This document shows, in pieces, positions 31,636 through 43,201 of a DNA stretch of 64,000 nucleotides. This DNA comes from Pseudophaeomoniella oleicola (taxonomy: Eukaryota > Ascomycota > Eurotiomycetes > Phaeomoniellales > Phaeomoniellaceae). The translations under genes were made by a program, and so were the position numbers. Position 1 is the stretch's first letter, and each line of letters begins with the position of its first letter. The notes below the pieces were generated by a model. The model was not told the DNA's origin. It saw only the letters and a list, made by a program, of their open reading frames with translations, and did no database searches. The stretch covers positions 62,001 through 126,000 of the forward strand of contig QWDQ01000016.1 of assembly GCA_003868215.1 (NCBI GenBank), in the 5' to 3' direction.

Positions 31636-33398
31636 AGTAGAGTTCTTAAGAAGTTTTGCCTAAAGCATAAATATATATCTTTTTCAATTAGAACAATGCA
31701 ACAAAATGTTTACGAAGCTGTTTCAGTATCGAGTCGTCTCTTTCCCCTTCCCTTCATTTTGTGATGATAGTCGCGCACACATATAATGCTAATAGCCAAC
31801 AGGTGAACAATATTTGCAATATCCGTTTCCGCGGATGATCATCACTGTCCCTTTCTACTCATATTTCAATGTCGAAATCATTACGCTATCAGGATGGAAG
31901 GCTGCACTCAACCCACGTGCGGATCAACTATGCACCTGTCATTTTAATACTTTCTTACGCAAGTCATCACAGCTGTCCACAATTTAACAACGAAGGGAAC
32001 GTCTTACCATCTCTTGTTTATCATCAGTATCTATTGGCAGACGCAGCTAGGTGGAAAGTAACAGCAGATTTCTGACACGAGAAAATGGGTTAGAGCTCAC
32101 ACCCTAAGATTTCAGCCCGATGAGGCGGCATCCCCCTGCCCTAATCTCAAAGCGAGGGGGAGTTGAGGCAGGTTTGTGACTAACATAGCTAGTGTCGGCT
32201 CCTCATGCCGAATGGACACGTCCTCGGTCGTCGCCACAGCGAAACTTGTCCCCTTCGAAAGTGCTGCATTCCACATGGTCTGCCTACCGGTACTAGTCTC
32301 GACATGTCTCGAGCTTGACAGACTGACTCTCTATGCCGCCGGTACTATAGCTTCTAACTGACACCTGAAATGGCCGTTACAATACATGGAACCGTGACAC
32401 TATGGACCGGTGGGGTAAAAGTCAACTGTCAGCGGGATGGTTACACCGGAGCTGAGTTCGGGTCCCTGGATGAGCTTTGATCCGGCAAAAACTCTAGGAT
32501 CCTCTCGTTTCATTCCAGCCTTGGTCCATTCCTTGCAACTTCCACGAAGAGCGAGAGCATGGTGTGGTCTTAGCAGACGCTACTGATATCTACAAGCGCT
32601 TTGCGACCCTATGGAGGATTTCTATGTTGCTACACTGGTCCAAGGAAGAAGTCTCCAGTGGTCGTGCAGGATGTCGAGGTCAAGTAGAATGATTCGTAAT
32701 GATGCTGCGATTCCATACAGTACACCCAATGCCGCAAAGCATGTGAATTCGATTCCACTGGTCCAATCGTCGAACATGCCGGCGCAAACGATATTCACAT
32801 AGAATGTATGTATTGACAGTCAGCTGTGTACCTACGGATTCTAGCTTTTGCAGCCCACTCAACAAGAGCATATCGGCCCGTTCCTATGGGCTCCAAAGTC
32901 AACGGCTTCTGCGTGCGCACAGATGTCCTGCGAAAACGAGCACCTTAGACGCGAAAAGCTCTCTCTGTCTTAGGGTTAAGCGATAGGAGCCATCCCTCTT
33001 CTGATTCTTCTGTCCCTTTGCCAGCCAGGAGCTTAGGAGGTCGACATTCTAACCGAGCACTTCGCTTCCCCAAAAGTATACTGGCATACCCGTTTGGGAT
33101 GAGAGTGGAGAATGGAACACTCTCTGGGCATTTACTAATACGTGAAATCAGGCTAGTCCTGGGATCTTCAACATCCGCTGCCAAAAGACCAAGCGAGAAA
33201 TGCTAATCTGGATGATCGACTTTATATAGGTAGCTAACAGATGCTATTTCACTTGCACTCGGTCTTACTCAAGTTGCTTGGATCCTTATATTCATTATTG
33301 CTTCCTATGTCGCTATGGCGTGAATCTCGGATTCTCAGATCGCAGCACATTGGAGTCTGGCTTTCATAAAGGACTTCAATAGGCGATCGAATACCAAT
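31636..33398. other. Intergenic 1.8 kb, no gene recognised
   Basis: Short frames only (for example 32611-32802 plus, 32945-33184 minus), with no domain or splice-consistent model. The last few hundred bases should be the promoter of the orphan gene at 33399. Confidence 0.5.
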
Positions 33399-34727
33399 AT
33401 GTCCACATGGCTACTCACTTCGTCAGGACAATGGCAGTATCTTTCCGATTCAGAAGAGGATGGTGGCCAGGTGGAGAGCGGCGCATACAAGCAGAGAGGA
33501 AGAGCAGCGCTCCCGAGGAGTTCTAAAAATTGCCTTCCATCGTACAACATGCTCAAATTCATCACGATGCCCGCTCCTAAACGTCTCTCTGGCTCACCAA
33601 CTGCTCCAACGGCATTTGAGTTCATCGAAGAGACACCGCATGCCGTATCAAAGGCGTCCAAACTAACGACAGACAGTTTCATCGGCTTCCCATCCTCCAC
33701 TGAATCTTTACCTGCCAATACCTCACTGGAGGATATTGCATGGTTCTTTCCAAACCATCTTCGTCATCGTTCAATTCTTCGACAATTCAAGGATCACGGG
33801 TATACTGCAAAGAGAATTATCTGCCTGATGAGTCCCGCTGCAGTGCAGCAAAAGGCTCATACGAGAAGACCGGAGGCGTTCCTGAAACAACGACTTCAAG
33901 CTCTGGATAGGGAAAAGAGGAGCAAAAGGGCCAAAGGAAGACCAGGTAAAAGAGACGGGCGGTCCCCAAGTCAGCCAGAAGAGGCCTCAGATCTATCTGG
34001 GAATGAACAGGAACCCCTTCATGAGCCGTGGAGCATTGCATCTATGGAGGCCGGGCCTATCTCCGAGCAAGGCAGAATGACTACCCATAACCCATCCTTT
34101 CCTCAACGTAATTCACCGCCATCTCTATCGCCGACGACTTGTGCAGAAAACACCACGCTCACCTCATCTACTCCAGAACCAGAGCCGGTTCTGTCGGAAG
34201 CCATCGAATTTCCATTCGAAGATCCTGGTGGCTTTATAAAGTGCGGGGTGCTGGAGCTGGTTTCCAACGTACGGCATTTAGTCGGAATGAATGGCCAGTT
34301 AGATGGAAGAGAATGCGATAAACGTGTTTTCGCCTGGATCAAGCGCCAAGTCGAGGAACGTATCACGGCGCAGATTCCTAGGGGCACTGTCTATAATGAA
34401 AACGAGATGTTAGCAGGTATTGTGGACCTTGGAGGTCTCTTCGGACGACTGTTTGCCCTCATTCAACTCGGCCGGCCTCATATACCAGCAGAGTATCTGG
34501 CCGAGCCTCATCAGATAGACCGGACTACCCTCATCCGGCTGGAAGAATTCTTGGAGCGCGATCGCTCCTGTATGGTTACTCTGTTGAAATTATGGAAGGT
34601 CAAATGCGAAATGGAGATCCGATCTAGGTCAGCAGAACAAGAGCTAGTCAGCCGGTTGTCATCCTCGGCTCTGACTTGCATGTACTGCCCGAAACGTCCG
34701 AAGTGCCTTCGGTCTCTTACGGCATGA
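33399..34727 (+). CDS. Orphan hypothetical protein with basic region
   Basis: Single uninterrupted frame of 442 aa from a normal ATG. I do not recognise the family. Residues about 107-140 (SLEDIAWFFPNHLRHRSILR and on to GYTAKRIICLMSP) look folded, and a very basic patch follows (LKQRLQALDREKRSKRAKGR, then PGKRDGR), which would serve as a nuclear localisation or nucleic-acid-binding segment. A Ser/Pro/Glu-rich linker spans about 185-275. The C-terminal third (GGFIKCGVLELVSNVRHLVG through LGGLFGRLFALIQLG to LERDRSCMVTLLKLWKVKCE) has regular amphipathic helices. It has no transmembrane segment and no signal peptide. Length, composition and an open frame of more than 1.3 kb argue that it is real. 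A nuclear protein is a reasonable guess, no more. Confidence 0.65.
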   Translation: MSTWLLTSSGQWQYLSDSEEDGGQVESGAYKQRGRAALPRSSKNCLPSYNMLKFITMPAPKRLSGSPTAPTAFEFIEETPHAVSKASKLTTDSFIGFPSSTESLPANTSLEDIAWFFPNHLRHRSILRQFKDHGYTAKRIICLMSPAAVQQKAHTRRPEAFLKQRLQALDREKRSKRAKGRPGKRDGRSPSQPEEASDLSGNEQEPLHEPWSIASMEAGPISEQGRMTTHNPSFPQRNSPPSLSPTTCAENTTLTSSTPEPEPVLSEAIEFPFEDPGGFIKCGVLELVSNVRHLVGMNGQLDGRECDKRVFAWIKRQVEERITAQIPRGTVYNENEMLAGIVDLGGLFGRLFALIQLGRPHIPAEYLAEPHQIDRTTLIRLEEFLERDRSCMVTLLKLWKVKCEMEIRSRSAEQELVSRLSSSALTCMYCPKRPKCLRSLTA

Positions 34728-37591
34728 TCACGTTGAAGTCTTGCTATTTAGTCGGGCAAAAGGCCCATCTTCACGACTTTTTTATGACTGAGACGAGAAG
34801 AAAAGAAAAGAAACGATGTATGATACACAATCCCATATGAAGTCAAAGAAACGTGTCATTATTTTGCGTCCTATGCCCAGGGTCGACGACCTAGAGTTTC
34901 AATAACAGCTATCTGGACAACTGGTGTTTCCGATACAGTGGTGTTAGCATCTTGAGCTACCAGTCTGACCGGTCTATCTGTTGAGGCCGAAACTAAGTTT
35001 GAGAGAATCAATTTATCTGGCCATGCCAGGTGCATAGGCTCACGCTAAAATCGTTCTCGAACGTCATCTGAAAGTCTCTTAGCGAATATACAGCAGTAGC
35101 CTGATGCGGTCTCGCTGTGTAGTCAGACCTCGAGCAACGGTGATACCAAAAAAAAAAAAGGCTTTCTACGTCAAGATCAGTCATATACACGTTCAGAGAC
35201 TGGTCAACCGACACGATCTGCAGCCTCTTTGAGAGGGGCCAGGACTGGTCGGAACTCCTACAGTAAGGGGCTACCACACGGCGAACTGACGAGCGTTACT
35301 AAGGCATAAGCTCACAACTTTAGTGGACATTTACGGAGACATTTATGTACGCATTGCAGCAAGCGCAGTGTTACGCTTTACCTCATGGCGCGGTACCTGC
35401 GAGCCTATTATCATTCCTGTCTGTGCTCCTGCAGTAGTACAGTATCGTTTCCACCGAATAGCATCATACGTACTATAGTACTACGGTATTGTTAGCCTCG
35501 CTTGGGACGTGGTCCAAAATTAACCGAACAGGAAAAGAGGGTCTTGCCGGGATCGCCGGATCCTGCCTCCCTTGTTTCTCGCCAAGATGGAGAAGCCGGA
35601 CTCACTCTACTACTTTCGGGTTAGTGATTATGACTTCCCACAGCATCACGACTCGCGGGAACAACTACCGTACAGTTAGACCAGCATACCACTGTGTTGG
35701 TACTGAATGGAGACTATACGTAGTGCCTTGCTAGTGGCGATAGTCTGTCATGTGTGGTCAATATGCCGCCTTCTGGCCAGCAATGGTCAACTGACATCTT
35801 CCCCCGCCGTCGGTAATTACTCTCACGCAGAGCAAGCAAGTATGAGAGACGTACGAGATGTTCTGCACAATTGAGGAAAGAGGAACAACAAGCAATACTT
35901 CTGAAGACTCAATCCTACCGGGAATATCCGATGATGCTCGTCTGCCCACTTGGTTTCGCACTATCCGATACCGGTGTACTCTCAGGCCTCGCACAGACTA
36001 ACACGGTCGCTTAAAAGAACTCGACCTGTCATATATGTGTCAAGCAGTAAGAGAAAACTTTTGTTTGTCTAAGTCCATACTGAGCCGTCACCATACTCTG
36101 ACAAACAACAAGCAAACCAATCACAAATCACAGCAGTTAGTATTATATTCGGACGGATCAGGTGGATTCTAACGGTGTTCACTCGCTACAACATTCCCAA
36201 AGTTATAGATGGATTCTACAGTACTCACGAATTATGTGACATCAGATAGTACTGCAGTCAGTACGCCAAACCGGAAGGGACCTAACAGCTCATTCGCCCC
36301 CCATTCCCGATTCTGATCGACGAGAGGATCAACATGGACAGGAACGAGGTATGGATGTGATAACTCCAAAAATTCTTTGGCAAAGAGATGGAGCTGAGAG
36401 CCTCTCGCTTATTCCCAGGGTTTGTCTGTCCGTCTCGTCTTTCTGATTCACTCATGATAATCTGATCTGGAGCTGCGATCAATTTGACCACCATCGGCTG
36501 GCTTCTAATATCACACATTTCTCCGCTTCCATATCACATAACAACAACAACCCCTCAATACAGACCACCAAGGCTCATCCCCCTCCTCATCACCTTACCT
36601 TAATCTACCTCTCTCTTCTCTTCTCGGCTACTATTCTAGATGCCTCTATCTATGCACCAACTAGGAGGCACCTACCTACCTATCTACTCAACAATCCACC
36701 ATCACGACTGCTGCTCCCCGTCCATCCGTCCGTCCGCTCTCGTCAAGAAAACCAACCAAATCAAATCACCAACCATTCCAAAATCTGACCTTCACCTTCA
36801 TCTTCCTTCGCCTCTGTATTCAACGTACCAACTTCACTAACCCCCCCTCCCCTCTCTTTCTTTTTCTTTTCTTTTCTTCACCATCAAATCCTATCTATCG
36901 CCCAATGTATACATCAAAACTACAAAAATTTCACACTAACCCCCGAACCGCACCGAACACAACTGTACACTGATAGAACTTTCAGTGTCATAACGTTATG
37001 AACCCCCCACCCCCGACCCTTACAAGCAAAAGGACGTTCGTCCCTGATTTGGCTCAAGTAGGTCTTTTCTATCGTACGTTTGAATGCAAACGTACGTATG
37101 TAGGTATCAAGTTAGGTAGGTGCCTAAGTACGTGGGTAGAATTCACACAAAACCCCCCCTTCCTTCTAAATGTATGTGTATCTATACAATAACCAAATAA
37201 GATACATACCTAGATAATAGATAATATATAATAGACAGATAGAAACCGGTTGCATAAGCAGCGTGCCGGGCTTTTATACTAGGGAGAGATATTTAGGAAA
37301 CTTTTTGATTTCGATATATTTCAAGAAAGAAAGAAGAAGAAGAAAAAGTATCAGATCAGATAAGACATAAGAAATCGAACGAAGGACGAATATGACAAAA
37401 TTACATATCTGCTCCCTCCCTCCATCTCTCTCTCTCGTTCGAGATTGTTGTTAAAAACCATCCAATTTCATGTAGCGTCAATACGCCTCCCCCCCTTTTT
37501 CCCTCTGTCATCTTTTCTGCGTTCTCAGACATCACCTTCACACCACAGGATCCGTTCACGCCTCTTCCGTTCCACTCCGCTCTGCTCTGCT
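34728..37591. other. Convergent intergenic 2.9 kb, no gene recognised
   Basis: Contains an 11-base A run near 35149-35159, a palindrome GTACTATAGTAC near 35469-35480, C-rich and pyrimidine-rich tracts from 36540 to 37000, and TACCTACC-type repeats. Open frames are short and without motifs. The last few hundred bases should be the 3' flank of the MFS gene. Confidence 0.5.
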
Positions 37592-39343
37592 CTAATTCTC
37601 CGGTTCAGGGACAGGATACCTCACTCTCCACCGCGGACCCCAAACCTGCGTGCCCACGACGGCCAAAAACCCCGCGCCAATGATCGCTGCCTGCACCCCA
37701 AAAGTGACACCAGGCCCGGAGCGGGCTACCCACCGGAGCTGGAAGTAGGACACGCAGAAGCCACCCGTGGTGCGCCACATGTTGATCCAACTGCTCGCAC
37801 CAGCGGCGTGGTCGGGGAAGCAGTCGAGCACGTAGGCGCTGACGACGGTGGTCGCGGCGAGGAGCCCGAAGGCGTTCATGGCCCAGCCGATAGCGATGCC
37901 GGGCCAGGGGAGACCGTGCTGGAGGGTTTGGCCGAGGAGGATGAGGCCGGAGGCTGAGATGAGGACGGCCGGGTAGGAGCCCCAGAGGCGGTGTTCGGGA
38001 CGCCAGATGCCGGAGTGGATTCTGATGTAGCGTTTGCAGATGTAGTCGTTGAAATAGTGACCCCAAACTTCGGCAATGACAGTGCCGAGGAAGGGGGAAA
38101 GATAGAGGAACGCCACTGAAAGGTTAGAAAAGCTGAACGGTGGAGGTTTGACGAATTGAGTTATTGAAGTCGTAATGCCGATCGTCCACATTGTGAGGAG
38201 AAGAAGGAATATCAACGCTGTGGTTAGAGTGTACTTATTAGAATAATGGGAACATGATCGAATGGGTGAAGGGAAGGCTTACTTGGCAAGAGAAGATATG
38301 GAAGGATGGCAAGTTGCAGCATATGTTTCGTTATTGACCACAGAGATGGGCGGCGACGAGATTCCCTCACGCCGGTGACACCGATCAAAAGTTTGAAGCG
38401 CCCAAGAGGACTTCGATCCCTCTTCTCGTGGATCTCAATCAGATCGCGGTCGAAGAGCGTTTCATCTCCAAGCAAAGCTACCACTAGCGTTGACAGTCCA
38501 TACATCCCAGCGAGGACGAGGAAATCACTTCGCCAGGATAGTTTGATCAGGATTAGACCGGAGAAAAAGGGTCCAAAGTACGGGCCACAGAGGAAGCACC
38601 AAGCCCAGATATTGATTTTGCGGGTCCTCTCATGGAAGAAAAATATGTCGTTGATCATGCTGAGACCGATGACCTGGGGTGCGGTATTGAAGAATCCCTG
38701 AAGCGTACGGCATGCTGTGAAACCTGCGTATGACGATGACAAGGCTGCACCAATGACCATAGCACATGACAAGAGCTGAGACCAGAACAGAACAGGAAGT
38801 CTAGTAGACAATCAACCAGGAGAGTCACGGGTTATGTGATGCTACATACCTGCCATATCGTTGGATGAGGGGGACGGCCAACACTCCCCCTGGGCCTTGC
38901 ATAAAGATCCCTCCACTAATAGAATTGGCAACGTCGGGAACAGACATATGCCAATCCGCAGCCTGTGCTTCGAACAATGTAGTGCCCCAGGTCATACCCC
39001 AGTCGGTGAGCAATGCACCCATAGCAAGAGCGACCAGGACGCAATGCTTTCTACCCCACGACCAGTTGAGGGGATCATCTGGATGAGCGGACGGTTGAGG
39101 AATCAGAATAGTTTCACCGTCGTTGCTCGTTTTCAAGTGTGCCGTCGGATCACCTGTAGATTTGAGACGGTAAGTATTATTGCTAACTAGGTAGTCACTG
39201 CCAGCAACGACTTGGTTAACGCTGGACCGTCGTCTAGTCATTGGTGGCACAAGACCATCAATAGGTCCTTTGCCAGATTTGTAGCTGTTGCCAACCATGA
39301 ACTGAGCAGCACTTGGTCTTCGTCTTTCGGTTTCAGAGTCCAT
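37592..39343 (-). CDS. MFS transporter, DHA1-type drug or metabolite efflux
   Basis: Exons 39343-38850, 38800-38283 and 38217-37592 encode 545 aa. Introns are 49 nt (GTATGT...CTACTAG) and 65 nt (GTAAGC...ACCACAG). Phase is consistent at both junctions (RYGR-LPVLFWSQ and LLLP-TLIFLLLL). The chosen ATG starts MDSETERRRPSAAQ; the frame extends upstream but without family resemblance. The entry to TM1 is the family hallmark HPDDPLNWSWGRKH. It is followed by a TM2-TM3 region with GGIFMQGPGGVLAVPLIQRYGR (19 residues of conserved loop) and a TM4-5 segment with CRTLQGFFNTAPQVIGLSMI. A basic central loop, LFDRDLIEIHEKRDRSPLGR, separates the two halves. It should be a plasma-membrane proton antiporter; its substrate is not readable. 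It lies 1.7 kb from an O-methyltransferase on the same strand, so it could export a methylated metabolite. Confidence 0.87.
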
Positions 39344-40998
39344 GCTGTATTGTAGTTCCTTTGACACGGTATAGGTGCAACAAGTAGAGCCTCGCAAGGG
39401 GAAAGAGGAATATAGTGAAGCTAAAGCTCTTACCATAGAAAGGCCCAAATGCCCTTTTATATACTCGTATATAAGAAGTCGACCGAGCCGTAAGTGTCGT
39501 GCTTGCTGATGGCCTCCTGAGTTCTTCCATATTGCCCCCTGAGCTCAGTCACAATTTACGGGTTCCCCCACACTGGAGTGGCTTCCGGACAGCCCTACCA
39601 GGACCGAAGAGATGTTCAAAGCCTGAACCGATCTGATTGGTCAGGATGTGATTGGTCAAGGTTGCTGAGGTTCTAAGGAAATATTTTTAAGCAATCTGGT
39701 ATTGTTTATTGATGGCAAGTCTCTGACTAGACTATTCAGCTTCTGAGGAAGAGACAAGTCTCTGGCAATGGTGCTCGGTGATGTTATTTCAGAACTGATA
39801 TGCCCAGAGAATCCCATTGATACATCCAACACAGGCGAGATTCCATTGTCGAGTAATCATGAGCGCAATTCGAGCTGAGACACAGAAACGCAATCAAGCC
39901 ACAGTAGCGATGACGATATTGCAGAAGGAACTTGGCTCCATGCACGGGTACCCAGAGGCCAGATACACGGAGCGTGGACGGATCTGGAAATCTCCCTTTT
40001 CAGGTATCTCCCGATATGCTCTTGTTTCAAGGGTGACCCTAGAACTTACGGAGATTCCAGACCATGTGAGACCGACAACAGAGTGAGAATATTCCAGAGG
40101 TGGGAAAAGCGTGTCCTTTGCTAGCGACAAGGTAAATGGTTGAGGATGAAGAAAGATGCTACTCTCTCCGACATTCTGACCTCCGACTGGTCAGAGGAGG
40201 CGAGACCAAGGGACCTCGCGTGTACTTGTGATCGTCAAACATACCATGTTGTAATGGCATTGTTCTCGGAATCTCCACGAGGAAAGTGGAATCTTAAGCC
40301 GAACAGATTGTGAATCTATATGTTAGGCCAGTGGTTCTACTCGTCTGTTTCTGGACTACACCATCAAAGGTCCAACACGAGATATCAAAAATATGGGTTC
40401 ATGTCGTCTGGTTCAACTAAAACATATCATCGAGGTGACGACTGGATCCCCACGACGACACTTCTTATTCTCGGTAGGAGGAGAGGACAAGATAATTCCA
40501 GGACTTGGGACAGCCACTTTTCTTGCCGCGGTACCTCACCTATTGATCTTGGACTCCGGATACATGTCTCCAACTCTGTGTAACCACAGGAGCTATGTTG
40601 CTTGGCCGGCGCGGCCGTAGCTGACCACCATCTGATCTGCTAGTTGCAGCCTCTTACGTCTATGGTCGTGAAGGCAGAGAGTGCACGAGCACATGGGTCA
40701 TCCGTCCACATGTTGATTTTCGCACGATCCGAGAATTTGGGACCACGCAGTTACATCCGCAGCTGTCCAAGTATGACGAGCTATCGGGTAGACACGAATT
40801 GCAATCTCCGATGCTGCCAATTTTATTTCGAAGTGATACATCTAAGAGTTGTTAATGTGTTTTATACCTCATACATAGATAAAACGTCATATTGTAGGAA
40901 AATGGCAATGTGGCGAGCTCCTTTCCCAAGTACACATCGGAGCATCATCCTATTACAGTCGTTAGCATTATTGATCCAGCCTCCCGGGCCCTCTCCGT
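39344..40998. other. Intergenic 1.7 kb, no gene recognised
   Basis: MFS promoter on the left, O-methyltransferase 3' flank on the right. Frames at 39817-40086, 40320-40583 and 40644-41066 have no motif. Confidence 0.5.
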
Positions 40999-42483
40999 TC
41001 AAAAGCAGAACAGTCGACAATGATGAGAAGGCTGGAATAGATCATCTTCCCTATTGCATTCATTAATCATGGCTTCGATGACAGCACCATCACCTATAGG
41101 GTTATGCCATATATTCGTCACATGGCAACCTTCACTGTTCAGGAGTTGTTGCCACTGCTCCTCGCTGCGTTCCATCCCGGTATGCCAGAACATCATTGCG
41201 AAGTCTAGGCCAGCCAACGGAAGGGGACACTTGACGCTCGGCAGAATCAAATCGTGAATGAGGATCTTCGAATAGCCTTTTGCCATGGAGGCGACAAGGT
41301 TTCGTAGTATTGTTTTACACGTACTCGTCGGCCAATTGTGGAAAATATTCGACAAGAAGTATGCACGTGCACCTGTTCGATGAGAATGTTAGTCTTGAAG
41401 TTCATAATCATCGACGAGGAGGAGGAGGAGGAGCAGGAGGCGGATATTGTCTAACCTTTGACCGGCTGTGGCTCAAAGAAATCGTGCGCCATGAGTTCGA
41501 TCTTTCTATCGAAGCTTTGGACCTCGTTGATGACATTCGGCAGATCTTGCAGGATAAGTCTCCCTGGGGCTTTCGGATACCTCATCCTGAACGCATTGAG
41601 ATCATGCCCACGGCCGCCACCGACGTCGACCAATAAGACTGAATCGCTGGTCTCACGGACGCCTTGAAGAAGGATGGTCTCTACAGGGATCCAGTCACAC
41701 CATTTGCGTTTGTCATTGAGCTTGCCTCCCTTCATGAAGGTATCAAAATTATTGATAACTGCAGGCTGTGTCTGCCAGTGAGAGTAGGTCTCCTGCTGTA
41801 TATTTTGCGCGAATTGGTAGGGCCCGCAGAGAATGTCATCTGGACTTTGATAACCATGGTGTTTGAAGAAATCCGGCATCCGAACCATGACGGGTAGGCC
41901 TTGATCAAAACTGTCATAGAGATGTTAGAATGACCGGTACCGAATGACTACCAGACGGTCTCGTACAAGTGAATGATACTCGCAGCAACAGGTGCTCGGC
42001 TCAGTGACGCGGTCGTGATATTGCTGAGATATGTCTTCTCCTCCAACTCTGTTACGAAACCAATGCCGCTGAGAACGCGCATGAGGCGGACCAAGAGGAT
42101 GTCAGAGTCTGTCTGTCCACGGAAATCGGTGGCTCACTTATGTACTCCTCTTGACAATTGGTGCTCTCTGCGATGTTGGCTGTGGTAATCTGACCTCTGG
42201 AAAAGACCAACGGAAATATACCAAGGTCGATCGCAATACGAACACACATGGTGTATATTGGCTTGGACCATTAGTTGTAAGCATGGAAATCAGAATGTGT
42301 ACGAACCGACATGGCGATATTTCGAACTGCTTCCTCTGGCTTTTGCAAAGTATTCTGCAGAATCCTGATTTCATTGAGCAACTTTGCCCTGGAAGGCTCA
42401 TTGTCGAGAATGTACTGCGGATCCTGCCCGACGAAAGTGTTGATATTCTGCACCAATTCCACGACGAAGGTAGCCGAATTCAT
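40999..42483 (-). CDS. SAM-dependent O-methyltransferase, plant/fungal secondary-metabolite type
   Basis: Five exons encode 417 aa: 42483-42307, 42261-42156, 42108-41967, 41910-41456 and 41372-40999. Introns are 45, 47, 56 and 83 nt, all GT-AG and phase-consistent, though the first two have weak 5' sites (GTTCGT, GTCAAG). The N-terminal winged-helix dimerisation part is seen in YTMCVRIAIDLGIFPLVF and LLVRLMRVLSGIGF. The SAM-binding glycine loop is LLVDVGGGRGHD, residues about 234-245, and LILQDLP follows. The catalytic base is probably His305 in ARAYFLSNIFHNW, the usual position in this family. These enzymes methylate phenolic or polyketide hydroxyls in the cytosol. No polyketide synthase is in the window. 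The nearest functional partners are an MFS transporter 1.7 kb downstream and a secreted esterase across the 7-TM gene. Confidence 0.87.
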
Positions 42484-43201
42484 GATGAGATCGTTTACTC
42501 GCTATAGGAGAGGGAAAGCAGCCTTTGACGAAGTGAAAAGGAAGAAAAGACAAGAAACAGACGAGATTCTGGGTGTGAGGTATGCCATCATCGTACATAC
42601 CATTTTGCTTTCGCTATACTCCCTCGATGTGTGACTTGTTCGGCGGACGAATATCCTTCAGCCACCGTCCTGCTGATGAATTGACAGTATTGCATGCAAA
42701 TCCCAATGTAGGTCTCAGATCCGAACATCCTCCGACAAAAGTTGCACAGAATTTACACAGGACTCATGGCTGTAAGGAAGCATGTAGGATGCAATATCCG
42801 CTCACGATAATGGCAGTTGCAAGATGAAGACGAGATGAGAGTCACGTTGAGGACCCGAGGCGAGGCGGAGGATCTCCTCCTCTACCAAATTATGTATTAC
42901 ATCTGCCATTTGATGACACGATGTCTCTCTGACTGTGGTGCCGCTGCTGTCTCGATCAATTTGGTGAGAACTTTGGCGCACGGCAACCACTGTCACAGAG
43001 ACATATATCACATGGCAGATGCAATACATAATGCCGGAATGAGGATAATTTCCTGCGTCGCAACTGCCCGATAAGTCGCATCGCAACCCGTGGTGCGGAT
43101 ATGTTGATACCATGTACACATACACACGTACACTGTATGTCGACAGGTATGACGCATTGTTCCTTATATCACCTATCCTTTCCTTATTTGTTTCGTATCT
43201 T
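42484..43201. other. Divergent spacer between O-methyltransferase and 7-TM gene, contains a hairpin
   Basis: No gene recognised. Its main feature is the imperfect inverted repeat at 42885-43036. A pyrimidine-poor leader with TACACACACG/TACACTG repeats precedes the 43202 ATG. Confidence 0.55.
42885..43036. repeat. Imperfect inverted repeat of about 150 bp (foldback/MITE-like hairpin)
   Basis: The left arm at 42889-42909 reads ATTATGTATTACATCTGCCA plus T; the reverse complement of 43012-43032 matches it at 20 of 21 positions. Similarity continues inward with small gaps: ATGTCTCTCTGACTGTGGT on the left against ATGTCTCTGTGACAGTGGTT on the right arm, then GCCG in both. Arms total about 60 bp around a loop of roughly 20-30 bp. 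The size and structure suit a small non-autonomous foldback element or a structured regulatory RNA. No second copy was noticed in the window, and target-site duplications are not obvious. Confidence 0.6.

Noticed and set aside
35469-35480. GTACTATAGTAC palindrome as a fourth member of the TACTACGTAGTA group
   Set aside because: Different core (TATA rather than CG) and single copy; short palindromes of this kind are common in this intergenic DNA.
37605-38066. Long open frames overlapping the last MFS exon on the same and opposite strands
   Set aside because: GC-rich shadows of the transporter exon; the composition is Arg/Pro-rich with no domain.
42109-42137. 29-nt intron in the O-methyltransferase starting at the GTGAGC
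   Set aside because: Too short for fungal splicing and adds six residues relative to the family; the 47-nt alternative starting at GTCAAG fits family spacing.
43112-43201. Upstream in-frame ATG for the 7-TM protein
   Set aside because: Would add 30 residues with an extra hydrophobic segment and break the usual seven-helix topology; the start at 43202 gives the normal N-terminus.
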